Below are positions 15,701 through 27,806 of a stretch of 64,000 nt of DNA, one piece after another. This stretch comes from Gaeumannomyces sp. JS-464. Its lineage: Eukaryota; Ascomycota; Sordariomycetes; Magnaporthales; Magnaporthaceae. The translations under genes were made by a program, and so were the position numbers. The notes under the pieces are model-generated. The model was not told where the DNA came from. It searched no databases and worked only from the letters and a program-made list of their open reading frames with translations. Location of the stretch: positions 1,736,001 to 1,800,000 of the forward strand of contig NGZR01000005.1 in assembly GCA_002197995.1 (NCBI GenBank). The letters are read 5' to 3'. Position 1 is the stretch's first letter. Every line of letters begins with the position of its first letter.

Positions 15701-17480
15701 GTGCCGAGGAAATGCCCGAAAAACGGGTTTTGCACTTGTTAACATTACGTACCCGGATAACGATATCGTTTTGCTTAAAAAATCGGCGGTTTTAAAATCC
15801 CCAATTCGCGCTTTTCGGCGTCGCTACGGTGCCGGGAACACCGTATATTCCGGCCTATTATTACGACGCGGTAAAGCACGAAACCGAGTACGAGCGATAT
15901 TATAAGCTAGCAATGCAAAAGCAAATTAATACGCTTTCGAAAAAGGCACGTAAATGCTGGAAAAATTGCCCCCGGCGCTAAAGCATTGCCGGGCAAATGG
16001 GTATACGTGCTTAAACTAACGCTTAACGGCGCTTTTAAAAAATTAAAGCGCGTTAGTCGTTTGCGGCAATTACACGATATTCCGGGCGAGGATAAGGTTG
16101 CAACGTACGCGGCAATCGCTTATGCAGCATTTACGAGGGTGTTTTTTGCTTATGGCCGTTAACGACTTTAAATGCCGCCAGTTCGACTTCGTGGTGCTTA
16201 TTTCGGCGTATCGTATTTAGTAACGTTATGGTATACGTACAGCAATTTAAAGCATTCCGGTTGGTAAAAAGGTACTATTACCGCTTAAAAAAAGCACTTT
16301 ACGGCTTTCGCAAATCGCTTTTATAGTATTAAACGATTACTTCGGAGTTTAAAGCATTTAGCTTTAAGCCGATTTATTAAAACGTTTGCTTTTACCGCAA
16401 AAAGGAAACGGGCGTTATATTGTTGCTTTACGTGGACGATTTCCAAATTGCCGCTCGTACGGTTACGGAAATTAAAGCCATCGCTACGAAGTGGGTAGCC
16501 GGTTCGAAATAACCGCTTTAAGTAAAAAAACGTTCCTCGGCATGCAAGGTATAAGGATCGCCAGCGGAGGATGTAAGCTTTTATAACGCGATTATATTAA
16601 TAAAATTATTACCAAATACGAACGGGAGGACCTTAAAGCAGTGAAAACGCTTTGGCCTTTTAGCTTTATAATGCCGATTACTTGGGACCTTTTCCCGCAC
16701 GAGGAGGTTTTGCGCTACCAATCGGAAATAGCGAGTATTAGTACCTCGCTGGCATTACTCGCCCTAATTATCACGTATACCGTAAAAATTGCAAAAGGTT
16801 AACGCTAATCCCGGCAACGAACATTTGGCACTGCTAAAGCACTTTTAGGCGTATATTATTAGCATTAAAAGGCTCGCGCTTACTTTTGGCGGGCTTACTT
16901 ACAGCCGAAGCGATGGGCTTAAAGCTTACGAAAACGCCTCGTTCGCTAACTGCCTCCGTACGAGGGCATTTACAAGCGGCGTAATCGTTATGCTAGCGGG
17001 TGGTCCTATTTACTTAGCAATTAAAAAAGCAAACTTTTGTAACGACGTTAACGACGGAAGCGAAGTTCGTTAACCTCCTACTAACGGGCCGGGCTTTGCT
17101 TTGGATTAAAGGCATTTTAAAGGAAACTGGATACCTTAGCGAAAAACTTTCGTAATGCATACGGACAGCGCTAACGCTTAAACGACGGTGCTAAACCCGT
17201 TGGAATTAGCCCGCACCCATAATCGACCTCCGTTACAAATGGGTAATCGATGCTGTAAAGCGTTAACTTTTCACCTTTAAGCTCGTTAGCACGGCCAATA
17301 TAAAGGCGGACGGTTTTACGAAAGGCTTAACGGCGAAGGATAGCGAGGTTTGTTATTTAGCTGGGAATGCAAAATGCCGCAATAAACGGCTTATAGGAAA
17401 ACCAGGGAAACATTACGGATTTGGAGGGTTACTACGTAAATGCGGCTCGTAATACTTTTAAACCGTTGCATGGCTTACGG
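12711..17480 (+). pseudogene. Copia-1 gag-pol remnant
   Basis: Many RIP-type stops interrupt one long gag-pol frame. Gag lies at about 12711-13480. A protease IIDSGSFKHHF block is near 13781-13815. The integrase zinc region and core span about 14220-14900 (NSIVKRANRTIFNAARTGIN at about 14698). A linker leads to an RT whose YVDD is intact at 16429-16440 (LLLYVDDFQIA). RNase H is at about 16900-17150. Domain order is that of Copia (Pseudoviridae-type) elements. Confidence 0.85.
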
Positions 17481-17485
17481 GGGGG

Positions 17486-17654
17486 TATTAAAGGTGGCCT
17501 GAAGTTACGTGGGTGGCAACTAGTGCCTTACAGCTTTAGCCTTATGCATTGGCCCTGTATTTTGGCTTGCGCGCGCCCTAGCCCGCGATCGAGTAAAGTA
17601 GCTTAAGAATAATCACTAATCACTTTGGGTGCTTGTCGTCGCGCACTTCCATTA
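17486..17654 (+). repeat. Copia-1 3' LTR
   Basis: 169 bp, TATTAAAGGTGGCC...CACTTCCATTA, preceded by the G7 polypurine tract and followed by the duplicated AACTT. Confidence 0.9.
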
Positions 17655-18207
17655 AACTTCGATCCGTATCGAGCGGTGGTCCGAATCGGTTGCTAGCGAA
17701 GGGTCGATTTCCGCTGTTGCCAAAAGGGCGTTGGAAAAGGTAAAATCCAAAACGCCCCCATCGTTATGCGTAGGTTGGCCTGGGTTGGTAAGTAGGAAGA
17801 GGTTATAGGTATTAGCCCATTGGGCTATATCCTGGCCCCTATTCCTATTACCCCTAACCGGATCCCACGCCGGGAACCCTGCGTTAAAGTCCCCAGCTAT
17901 AATGCATTTTGCCGTTGGGCGCTAACGTAGTAAAAGGTCCAACGAGGGTTCCGAAGGGTCCTTTGGAGGCCTATATACGTTAACGAAAGTGCACCCGGCG
18001 ACGGTAAGCCAAAGGATGTCCCGGGTGCTGCCTGCCGGCCGGTCCGCTACGGGCCGCAGCCCCGGGTCCTTCCGTACGTAAGTTATTACCCGAGGCTTGG
18101 TTTGGTGGTCGTGTTAGCTATTTACCGGAGTAAATAGCTCGTACGACGGGTGGGTGCAAAGCATAAGCTTCCTTTTCCACGCGCTAGGGGGCTTTTGCAT
18201 TAGCACC

Positions 18208-18410
18208 CCGACGAAAATGGAGCGGTGGAAATGAGGATGTAAAGTCGAAAGTACAAAGACGGAGCATTAGGGGGAAAAGGGGCTTTATTTATGCTGTAAC
18301 AAAAAACGTACAGTGCGCGGCGAAGGAGTGGAAACGACGCTATGCCCAATTGGGAGGGGCGCTAAACTTGGAAGGGCAGGCAGCGACTTCGCGTTTACGT
18401 TTAAAACGTA
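18208..18410. other. Unassigned GC-moderate junction between LINE-1 and Gypsy-1
   Basis: About 200 bp match neither LINE-2 nor the Gypsy-1 family LTR seen elsewhere. They carry little RIP signature. An open frame across 18313-18573 is a chimera: its first third is this junction and its last two thirds are Gypsy-1 gag. Confidence 0.4.
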
Positions 18411-21400
18411 TAAGTTCCCGTTTTTAAACTTTTACAAAAAAAAAAACGGCAAATTTAAAACGTTTTTTACTAAATGCAAAAGCTATTTTAAGTTTTACAA
18501 ATACCAGTTTGTAAGCGAAAAACAAAAAGTCGTTTACGCTATTACCAGGCTAAACGGCGAGGTAAAAAAATGATTTTAGCTAACCTAAAACAACTATTTT
18601 AAAAGGTATAAAAATAGCTAGGAAATTACTAAGGTTATTTTCGCCAATTTCGAAACTTTCGGAAAAAGGTCGGAAAAGTGTTCGAAATATTCGACGAAAC
18701 TTAAGCCGCCGAAAAAAACCTGCTGGTTTTTAAACAGCGAAAAGCCGCAACCAAATACGCTGTAAACTTTTAACAAATTAGCATTAAATTTAACTAAAAA
18801 CGACGCTACGTTAATGCTGCATTTTACAACGGGTTACGCGAAAACGTAAAAAACGAACTTGCAAAATAAAATCGCCCGGAGTTTTTTACGGATTACGTTT
18901 AAAACGCGGTTCGCATTAACAATAAATTATACGAACGATAATAGGAAAAAAAAGAATGGTTTTATAAATGCGGTATAAAATAATAAAGCTAATTAAAAAA
19001 AGGCCAAATAACAACTTATTACGGCTTACGAAACGCATTTAAACTTTATAAACCTTAGTGCGGGAGCCGCTTACTAGTAATAAAAGTAATAAAAAAAAGC
19101 AAAAATAAAACCTGAAAAACGGGAAATGTTTTAAATGCGGTTAAATTGGCTATATAAAAATTAATTGCTTTTAACGGGATAATAACCGCTATATAGCGAA
19201 CTTTTAACGAACGCAAAAAAGCCCGATATAAAAGGGATTATGTTTTAATATAGCGTTTAATTAAACGTGCTATATAACAAGCTATGCGTTATATACCGGT
19301 TCGATAAAAAGGCTACCGGATAATACCTTCGAAAATTACGAAATATTGCTATATTTAAAACTATTAGGGTTGTATACGATAGCGAAAGAAAATAGCGGGT
19401 CGTTTTTAGGCTAGAAGATTTGGAAGGAAAAAACGACGCTTTTTCCCGTTGGGTTTAAAAAAAAGCGATTTTAGCAAGCGGCCCGGTGGGAGGAAAAGTT
19501 TAAAAAAAGCTTTTAAGCTAAACACACTTTTTCCGAAAGTCGAAAAACCTTAATACCGACGCGAAAGTAAACCGAAATGGTTAAACTTTTAAAATAGCCG
19601 AGTTTTGGGAATAAGCAAAAAGCTCGAACGGCGAAACCTTTGTATTTATAATTCGCGAAAACCAAACAAATTGGAAAAATTAGCGCGCTTTATACCTTTT
19701 AACGTTTTAAAATGCTTTTAAAACGTTAAGGTTTTAAAACATTTAAATGGCCTATTATATTACGTTATTTTAACGGACGGAAATAATAGTTAACTTTTAT
19801 TATAATTTAACGATTAATAAAAAGTTAAATATGTTAGCTATAAATTTAATAACGTAAACGGGCTAAAATAAACTGCGTTAAAACTTAAAAATTACTTTAA
19901 TATCGATGTAAAATACCCCGGATATTTGTACCTTTTTTAAGCAAAATGTATTTACGGAAAATGCAAATTCCACTTATAACCTAAGCTTAAGTACGATTTT
20001 TTTCCACGAAAAATAAAAAGCGAGCTAAAGGTTAAACCTCGTTTGGCATTTTAATTACCACGGTGGGAATTAGCCCGGATCGGCAAATTTACCGCAGTTT
20101 TTAAACCTAACGAACGGCACCCGATATTATGCGTTACCCGAACGTTCGATGAAAAAAAGTGCGAAATTACGGATTGCAAAAAAAATATAGCATAAAAAGC
20201 GAAAGCTTAATATTAAAAAATCGCTTAAATATACGTACCGTTTAAACCAAATAAAAAGACGAACGTACGGTATTCGTTCCTTTTATTAAAAAACTAAAAA
20301 AACCACTTAAACGGAAAGCACGAAATGAAAAAAAGGAAAAATTAATAAAAACCTTCCCAATAGCAAAATCAAATCGTTTGTACAACCTATTAACATTTTA
20401 AATAAAATGTTAAAGAAAAAAGGTTAAACTAATAATCGATTGCGAAATATAAAGCGATTATATATCGCTATAAACGGTTAAACAGTATAAAAACTTATAA
20501 AACGGAAACATTAACCGTATTAATTAAAAACGGTCGAAAAAATACCTATCGTTTATAATAAAAAATAAATCGACGAAAAAATATAACTAATAACATTACG
20601 CACCCGGAATGGGGAAAACGTTATTACTATATTAAACGAATTAAATATCGGGAAAGAACGTATAATTTTCGAAATCCTTTAGCTTAGGAAAAATAACTTA
20701 CGGATAAATTAAACCACTGGCTAAGTTTAATAAAAAACGCTATAAATAATTAAAACGGTTTACTAATTATAAGCTTTAAACCGTAAATATAAAAAGCGAT
20801 AAAAAAAAGGTTATAATAGTAATAAAACTTAATAATTTACCTTTACATTTAGCATTAACGAATATACAATTATTTAAAATAAAAAACGATTAAAACGACC
20901 AAACTAATATTAAAAAACGGCTCGCGAATATTTCGAAGGAATATTATAAATACGAAAAATTGTTTAAAAAAAACCTAAAAACGGTACTTCCTAAATACGA
21001 ACCGTTTAACTTTAAAATTAAATTTAAATTAAAAACGTAATTTAAATACTAAAAACTGTACCAGTTTAACCTTTAATATTAAAAGGTATTAAAGGAATAA
21101 TTAAAAGAAAACTTACGAAAAGGACATATTAAACCTTTCGATTTTTTAATAAAATACGGGATTTTATAAAAAAGAAAAAAAAATAAAACGAAGCGAATAT
21201 GCATCGATTACCGCCTATTAAACGAGGTTACGATTAAAAATCGGTACTTTTTGCTTTTTATTAACTAATTGCGAAATAAGCTCGGTAAAGCCCAATATTT
21301 TACGGTTTTAAACCTACGAAAAGCTTATAATTTAATACGGATTAAAAAAGGCTAAAAGTGGGTTACGGCTTTTAAAATAAAGTTTAAATGCTACGAGTTT

Positions 21401-23640
21401 TAAATAATAACCTTCGGGTTTACTAACGCATTAACCACGTTTTAAAAAATAATTAATTATATATTACGCAAATATTTTAACGTTTTCGTTTTCGTGTATT
21501 TGGATAATATTTTGGTTTTTTCGAAAACGATGGAAAAGCATAAATAGCACGTATATAAAATGCTTTAAAAGTTACTTAGCGTAAAACTTTTCGTTAAACC
21601 GGAAAAGTGCGAATAGCATTCGTAAAAAATCGCTTTTTTAAAATTTGTAATTACATTTGGACAAATTTGTATAAATCCTAAAAAAATTAAAAAAGTTAAA
21701 AAATAGCTTATATTTAAAAACGTTACGAAAGTACGGGGGTTTTTAGGATTTTTAACCTTTTATAAACGGTTTATCCGCAGTTATAGCAAAATCGCCATAC
21801 TATTTACAAACTTTACCAAAAATAACCACTAATTTTTTAGGAAAAGCAAAAATAAAAAGCTTTCGAGCAATTTCAAAACGTCGTATTAAAAAAACTAATG
21901 TTAATATTTTTAAACCTAAAAAAACCTTTCGAAGTTAAAACTAACGCATCGAATTACGCGATCGGCGGTTAACTTAAACAGCGAAACAATTAAAAACGGT
22001 TGCATTTTTGCGCGTTTTTTTTGTAAAGGTTAAATAAACCTAAATTAAATTACCAAATCCACGATAAAAAACTTTTAGCAATTATCCAAGCATTTGAAAA
22101 GTAGCGACCGCATTTTTATAAAGCGAGGTATTAAATTATAATATATACGAATTATACAAACCTAACGCATTTTACTATAAGCAAAAACCTAAATAAGCGA
22201 TAAATCCGTTAAAGTAAGTTTTTATAAAACTACGATATCCGGATTAAATATCGAAAAAAGTCGAAAAACGGCCGGGCGAACGCTTTAAGCTAATAACCAA
22301 ACCATTAAATTATAATACCTAAAGAAATACAAGTAATTTTAGCGGAAAAATTAAACGGGTTTTTAATTTTAGCGTAAAAAATACTCGTTAAAATAATCCA
22401 GTAAAGAAAAGTTTAAACCCTAAAAAATTTACCAAATTTATAACCAGTTAATATACAGCTATTAAAAGGTAAAAAAACGTAAAAATGGTTATAACAATAT
22501 TACAAGTTTGTAAAAACTCGAGCCGAAATATAAAACGCAAAAAAAAATTACGAAAACTATTTTAAAAACAAAGCTAATAGGTATAAACCATACAGGTTAT
22601 TATAACTTTTACTAGCACCGAACGAAATATAGCAAAAAGTTATTATAAATTTCGTTATTAAACTTTCCTAATTTAAAAAACCGATAACTAAAGTAAAATA
22701 CGACAATATATTGGTAATAATAAATAGGTTTACCAAATACGCTTTATTTTTACCGTATAAAAAAGTAATAACGCTACCAAATTAGCGTACGTTTTTATTA
22801 AACACGTAATAGCGGAATACGGTACGCCGAACCGCTTAATTACGGATAAAAATAAACTGTTTATAAGCAAGTTTTGGAAAAAGCTTACGGCTTTGTTAAA
22901 AACTAAGCACTTTTTATTTACGGCTTACCACTTTTAAACAAATAAACGAAACGGACGAATTAAACCATAAAGTGATATTTACGTTATTACGTTAACCATA
23001 AATAAAACAACTAGGTATAATTACTTTTTATAGCTTAATTCGCTTATAATAACTTAATTTATAAAAGCATAGGAATTACACCGTTTTATACGAATTACGG
23101 GTTTACGCTTATAGCGTATAAAAACCTAAAGCAGGAAAACATGCTTTAATAGCGGAAATACAAATAATAAAGCTTACCAAATTGCATAAACATTTTTAAA
23201 TAAAGCTAAAAAAACTACGGCACCGCATAACCATTTAAACAAATAAAAAGGATGAAAAAACCGACTTTTAAAAAGGGAAAAAGCGTTTATCTTTTTCGAC
23301 GAAATATTAAAATAAAACAATTAAGCGATAAACTAAATTATAAAAAACTGGGACAGTTTAAAATGCTAAAAAAAATATCAAATATAAATTACAAACTTCG
23401 GTTACTACCAACCATAAAATCCCACCCGGTTTTTTATATTTCCCTATTTAAATTAGCGTTATAGGGCTGTAAAAACGACGAGTTAATAAAAGTTAACCTA
23501 AAATAAAAGTACGAGGTTTAAAATTTTTTAAATTATAAGTTAAAAAATAAGCTTAAAAAGTACTTAATTAAGTGGAAAAGGTACGGCCACGAGGAAAACA
23601 CGTGGGAAAAAGCAACTAACTTTATAAATTGCTAAAAAGC
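18411..23640 (+). pseudogene. Gypsy-1 gag-pol remnant with C-terminal chromodomain
   Basis: Gag (TKCKSYFKFYKYQFVSEKQK, about 18470-18530) is followed by a knuckle C-F-K-C at 19127-19138 and a last Cys at 19166, with the His now Tyr and an internal stop. The RT fingers read ICIDYRLLNEVTIKNRY (about 21194-21246), and the catalytic loop is YLDN at 21497-21508 (Asp to Asn, a G-to-A change). The integrase core has RFTKYALFLPY near 22735, and the GPY/F-like region is 23252-23460. The chromodomain, 23558-23632 (KYLIKWKRYGHEENTWEKAT), places it among chromoviruses, whose chromodomain is thought to steer insertion to heterochromatin. Confidence 0.8.
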
Positions 23641-23741
23641 TTTAACGGAATACCGGCAAAAATACTTGTAAAAAGGTTAGCAAAAGCAAAAGTAATTAGG
23701 AAACCAATCGGCGAAAACTTAACAATCGGGTCCTTAATAAT

Positions 23742-23813
23742 AGTCGTGCCGGGATTCGAACCTAAAACCTCGGCAGGAAAAACTAAAGCCACACCTAATA
23801 TGCCACAAACTTA
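23742..23813 (-). tRNA. tRNA-like relic in the Gypsy-1 3' region
   Basis: The minus strand carries a T-arm signature, GGTTCGAATCCCGG, followed by CACGACT. The 5' end reads AGTTTGTG. If one extra T is ignored and C-to-T changes are allowed for, the acceptor strands AGTTGTG and CACGACT pair throughout. The D-arm and anticodon arm fold poorly and no anticodon is assigned. It may be a RIP-degraded tRNA pseudogene carried by the element, or chance. Confidence 0.3.
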
Positions 23814-23925
23814 AAAAAGTTATTAGGGAAACCACAACTTACAATAGTTAAAAAGGGCAAACAAGTTTAAATTAAAATTAACCCCGGGCATTTGCTAATC
23901 GAAAAAGACGAAAAGAGCTATAAAA

Positions 23926-24002
23926 GGTTTAAGCCGCGAGGCAGTTTAGTAAACCGCCTAATCGGTTTCCTCGCGTTTAACACGCTTTAACTCTTTTATA
24001 GC
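23926..24002. repeat. Imperfect inverted repeat
   Basis: GAGCTATAAAAGG...CCGCGAGG on the left arm faces CCTCGCG...CTTTTATAGC on the right arm, with a loop around TTAGTAAACC. It lies between the chromodomain and the 3' LTR of Gypsy-1. It could be a transcript hairpin or a terminator-like structure. Confidence 0.45.
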
Positions 24003-24519
24003 GTTAATATTACGACGAATTGCACGCATTTTCTTTTCGAACCATACTTTTTTTTTGCTTTCGTAAGCGCTCGAATTTATTATCCAAAGCACGGCGTTCG
24101 TTATTTAAAACGCGACTTTTTTTTTTACCGCTTCGACTTCCGCTTTTATTTGTTAGTATTGCAAGCCGATAAAACGGAGCTGTTTAAAAAAAAAGGCTTA
24201 AAATGTTACAACCCGAGCGGTTTCGATCGAAACACTTTACATACCGCGACAAGTTTTAAAAAAAAGCCTCGCACTTTTTACGCTTTAAAACCTCGTAATA
24301 AAAAAGCAGGAAGGCATTTTAACAAAGAAAAAAACGATTTAAGCAAGCAAATCCTTACGTTAAAAGGTTTTTTTCGCAAAAAGACGTTTTCGCACCCGAC
24401 CAAACATTTTGTTAAAATAAAAAAGGGATGGGAAATGGTAAAAAAAGAAAGTACTTACTATTAACAAAAGGCGAAGCGATAAGTTTAAACCAAAAAAACT
24501 TAACTTAAAAAAAGAAACT

Positions 24520-24528
24520 TAATGTTAC
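24520..24528 (+). other. Left junction of the Rep dimer: TAATGTTAC
   Basis: Host Gypsy-1 sequence (purine tract GAAACTTAA plus LTR start TGTT) runs up to 24526; Rep-unit sequence begins AC-AGC at 24527. Uninterrupted copies of the same host sequence are at 57560-57568 (TAATGTTAC, minus) and 54241-54249 (TAATATTAC, minus). There the LTR continues ACAACCAG or ACGATTAA. The join is therefore inside TTAC. Confidence 0.75.
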
Positions 24529-26239
24529 AGCTTTAATGCGCGGTATCCTGGTATTCTTTTTATAATGGTGTAGGTTTTTGTGCGGGGTTTGCTAAGGTTA
24601 ATTGGTGTTTTACAAAAAAATGTTTTATTATTTTCGTAATTTGCAAAACATTATCGTGTAATAATTTAGTTTTCGCAATGGTTAAATAAAACCGCATTTA
24701 ATCGCAATTGCGCGATGCATATATCCTTGTATAAACTGTAATACAATTAAATGTAATCGGCATGTTGCAACTTTGCACAACCTTTTAGTTTGCTTTTTAA
24801 AGTCGGTCGTTTAAACATTCCCTTTTATTATTGCATTAATATCCTACGCGAAATTGTTATTTATTTATTTAATCGTAACCCACGCATTCGATTAAACGTG
24901 GATTTTCCCGTTATATTCGCGTTTTTATTATATCGAAAATGTTTTTCTCTTTTTAAAAGGTATATGTTTTTTATTTTAAATTGCAAAATTTCCCTTTTTT
25001 TTAAATGTATTTACGATTCCGTTACCAGCGAGCCTTTCGGTATCGTCGTTTTTACCTTAATCGCACTTTATACGGCATAGTCCGCTTTATAGCCGTCGTC
25101 CTCGATACCGCCGTCGGTACTATTAGGTGCTGCTTGCATTTTATTTATCCCGATTGTCCGACCCGCCGCACATAGCCTTTCCATCCACCTTCGCTTCGCT
25201 ATTCGCGGGAGCAGCAGCTTTTTTAACATTTACGGCACTTGTTAAACCATTCGACTTTTTCACTTTTACTATTAGCACGATGGTTTTTAAAACCCGAGGA
25301 AGCTACCGGCGCCACTTCCGCGGCGGTCGAAACTTTAGCCGCTTTGCATTAGCAGTAAAGCAAATGTCTAATATTAAACGCCATTTTATTAGTATTTTGG
25401 TTAATAGGAATTTAAAGCTAATTCGTTATAAAATGCATGCCGGTACATCCGATTCCGGCTTTTTCCTCCCCGGTATTAAGCTTTATCGCGGGGTTAATCG
25501 CGAACCCGACGTGGATACGGTGGTATAAAAGCATTAAATTTAATATATCCATTTATGTTTTACGGTTTTGCAGCATGCGTATTATTGCTTATCGCCTTTT
25601 TACAGATATTTTTGCCAATATGTGGCATTATGGTAATCCTTTTAACGATATGCGGAATGTCGCACTTTTTTTTAGCTAATGGTGGTAGTAGGTTTAATAA
25701 GCTGGATTTATTAAAAAACTAACAATCCCTATAATGCCCGTTAATATTTTGTTAAATGTAAAAACATTTTTTCCTTTTTTAACACTCGTTCGATTTTTTT
25801 TCCGGTTTATTAATTCGCAATATCGGTTACGCGTTTTATTAAATTAGGTTTAATATTTTAATATGCGAAATTCTTTTTAATTTCGTTTTATTTCGGTTTA
25901 AATTCTTTTAACTTAAAAAGTTAAGTATTTTGGTATAAAATCGAACGGTTTTTACCGCCGCATACTATTAAAATTTCGGTCGAACATCATTTTTTTATAT
26001 TATTTTATATTTTGTTTTTTTACAGTTAAAAGGCAATTAGTTATTACCGTTCGTTTTAATATAAATGTAAATAACGACTTTCGTTTTCTTAAAGCAAAGC
26101 TTTCTTTTCGGCCGAGTTTTTCGACTTTTAAAACGTTTACTATTATTTTAAATGCGAATTAGCGTTCGTTATTTGCATTGGAAATGCGAAATATTAGTTT
26201 TACTTTATATTAACGGCAGTTAAACAAATTAATTAATTA
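24527..26239 (-). pseudogene. Unit A second coding region, unknown product
   Basis: The minus-strand frame is broken but consistent between units A and B. It has a region near 25430-25480 reading KLNTGEEKAGIGCTG, then a low-complexity part, then a basic part with TGKST at 24911-24897 (also 28167-28153 in unit B). TGKST could be the end of a Walker A loop, as in the SF3 helicase half of Rep proteins, but the expected first glycine is not visible. No capsid-like frame was recognised on the plus strand. The product is unknown. Confidence 0.35.
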
Positions 26240-27540
26240 AAAAAATGATCGTTTTCCTCGTTTAATTGTTTTACAAACGCTTTTAACGCTTTCACTTTTA
26301 AATTTAGCATGCCGTATGGCTTTGCTTTTACGAATAATAGTTTATACATTTGCATAAATACACAATTTCCATTTAATTACGTGGCGTTTACCCTATTATA
26401 TTTACGTAAATCCTCGTTTGCCAAATAAATGCAAAGCAATTTTTAGCTTTCGAAATGTACCTTTTTAAAGTACTTATCGGTTACCGAAAAATTGCTTTAG
26501 CATTTTAGCATTTGCTTATAATGCTTAAGCATATCCTTATCGCTTAATAGCACGTCGTTAATTATTAAATATTTTTTAATGTTATCGAGCAGCGAGGCAT
26601 TCTAACACCCGCTTATATAGTTGTATAAGCCCAAGCTTTTAACCCATATTATTTTAAACAATTTTATTGCACCGTATAACACAGTGATTTAAGTCGTCCT
26701 ATCGATAAAAAATAAAATTAGCCACGTGTATAAAAGGTCCGGCGAAAAGCCTTTTAAAGGCCTTTTTAAAATTAAAAGTTTAAACCGTAAACCGAACTTA
26801 ATAAAACACTACTAACTAAGCCAAAACTAAGTCCTTACCTTTTGGATAGTCCCGCAGCGAAAAACGAGCGGAAGGGGAAGGTTATAACTTACCTTATTTT
26901 TCTTGCAAATTTTTTGCATTACTTTGTAATTTTTATAAAAAGGTCCTATACACCGTCCAATACCGGTTTAACATATTTTAAAACTGGTATGCGAAATGTA
27001 TTATCGGCGTAGGCTTTTACATTTAAGTAATGCAAAATCAATTCGCGAGGGGCCTTTTCGCGGAACTGTGAAAAAAATCCGTACGGTTGGATGTTTTTAC
27101 AGCCGCAAACCAAAAGTTTGCTTTAAGGTTTTTACGCAGCCCTTTTAGCTCGGTTATTATGCTGCCGACGTGTTTTAACTGGCTTTTCCGCTTATAAAAG
27201 TACTTTTAAGCAGCCAACGGCTGCCTAATCCTCCGATGTTTAAATAAAACCGTCCAATATCGAAATGTTTGGGATTTTTAATGTTTTCTTTTTATTTTAA
27301 TTGCCGATAACGTAATAATGTTAAGTGCCGTTCTTATAGCGTTTTCGAACGGCGTAATAATCGAAAAAGCTAAACTTTTTTTCTTTTAAATTAGGTTTTT
27401 AGGTTTAAAAGTGCATTTCGGGTACGTTAGGAAAACCGACTTTAATACGAATCGAAATGGTTATTGCTAACGCAAAAATCGACGACTTGCAAGTCGTTTA
27501 ATTATTCGTTTACTAGTAATATTAGTGTTTCGTTTTGCAT
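26240..27540 (-). pseudogene. Unit A Rep-like HUH endonuclease remnant
   Basis: The ATG is at 27540-27538. Motif I reads FLTYPKCTF (27433-27407), matching the FLTYP of geminivirus-type Reps. A GRS-like stretch HFDIGRFYLNI follows near 27270-27235. Motif II is HYYV (27320-27309); the second His of H-u-H is lost by a C-to-T change. Motif III is KYFYK (27205-27191), with Tyr and Lys in Y-x-x-K spacing. Spacing between motifs is about 30 and 35 residues. The rest, to about 26240, is a basic, stop-riddled region without a recognised domain. In the family this domain nicks TAATATT/AC and joins to the 5' phosphate through Tyr. Confidence 0.72.
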
Positions 27541-27806
27541 AAGTAAATTAATAAGTTAATTTATTAATAATGGAAATAATAAAAAATGTTAATTATTCGG
27601 CGAACTGTGCGTCGTATTAGTCGAAAATAGCGTTATTAACGAACAGTGATAGTAAAAAAGGGAAAGATAAAAAGGAAAAAAACGAAGCCCCGAAAATTTA
27701 AAAAAAGAAATTTATAATTATTGCTTGCTTTGCTACCTAAAACACTATTGGAAAATTAAAGCGCGGTATTTTATCCTTTTTATGCTTTTTAACACGCGTA
27801 AATACC

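Larger units (their letters stand above)
12342..17654 (+). mobile_element. Copia-1: complete Ty1/copia retrotransposon inserted in LINE-1
   Basis: It is 5313 bp long with two 169-bp LTRs and a perfect 5-bp target duplication AACTT (12337-12341 and 17655-17659). The LTR termini TG..CA have become TA..TA by RIP-type changes. A run of seven G (17479-17485) directly before the 3' LTR is the polypurine tract. Order gag, protease, integrase, RT, RNase H identifies Copia. A near-identical but less mutated relative is Copia-2. Stops throughout the frame make it non-autonomous. Confidence 0.93.
8873..18207 (-). mobile_element. LINE-1: Tad-type non-LTR retrotransposon, 5'-truncated, split by Copia-1
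   Basis: The 3' end lies at the left: an (AG)n tail at 8873-8885, then a terminus (about 8888) nearly identical to that of LINE-2 at about 33470. The order, read from right to left, is endonuclease end (17660-18207), RT (about 12300-10990), RNase H and a C-terminal Cys/His knuckle (about 10140-9390). The RT catalytic YADD is at 11028-11039 within KYGYADDIGI. Compared with LINE-2, similarity stops near 18207, so ORF1 and the first part of the endonuclease are missing. Copia-1 sits at 12342-17654 with a 5-bp duplication of LINE sequence (AACTT). Many frame breaks and stops make it inactive. No convincing target duplication flanks the LINE itself, so its right edge may be a later deletion. Confidence 0.85.

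Noticed and set aside
25127..25528. Plus-strand 133-codon frame in Rep unit A as a capsid gene
   Set aside because: It would fit the virion-sense position, but the matching frame in unit B differs and the minus frame is the one conserved between copies. No capsid feature is seen.
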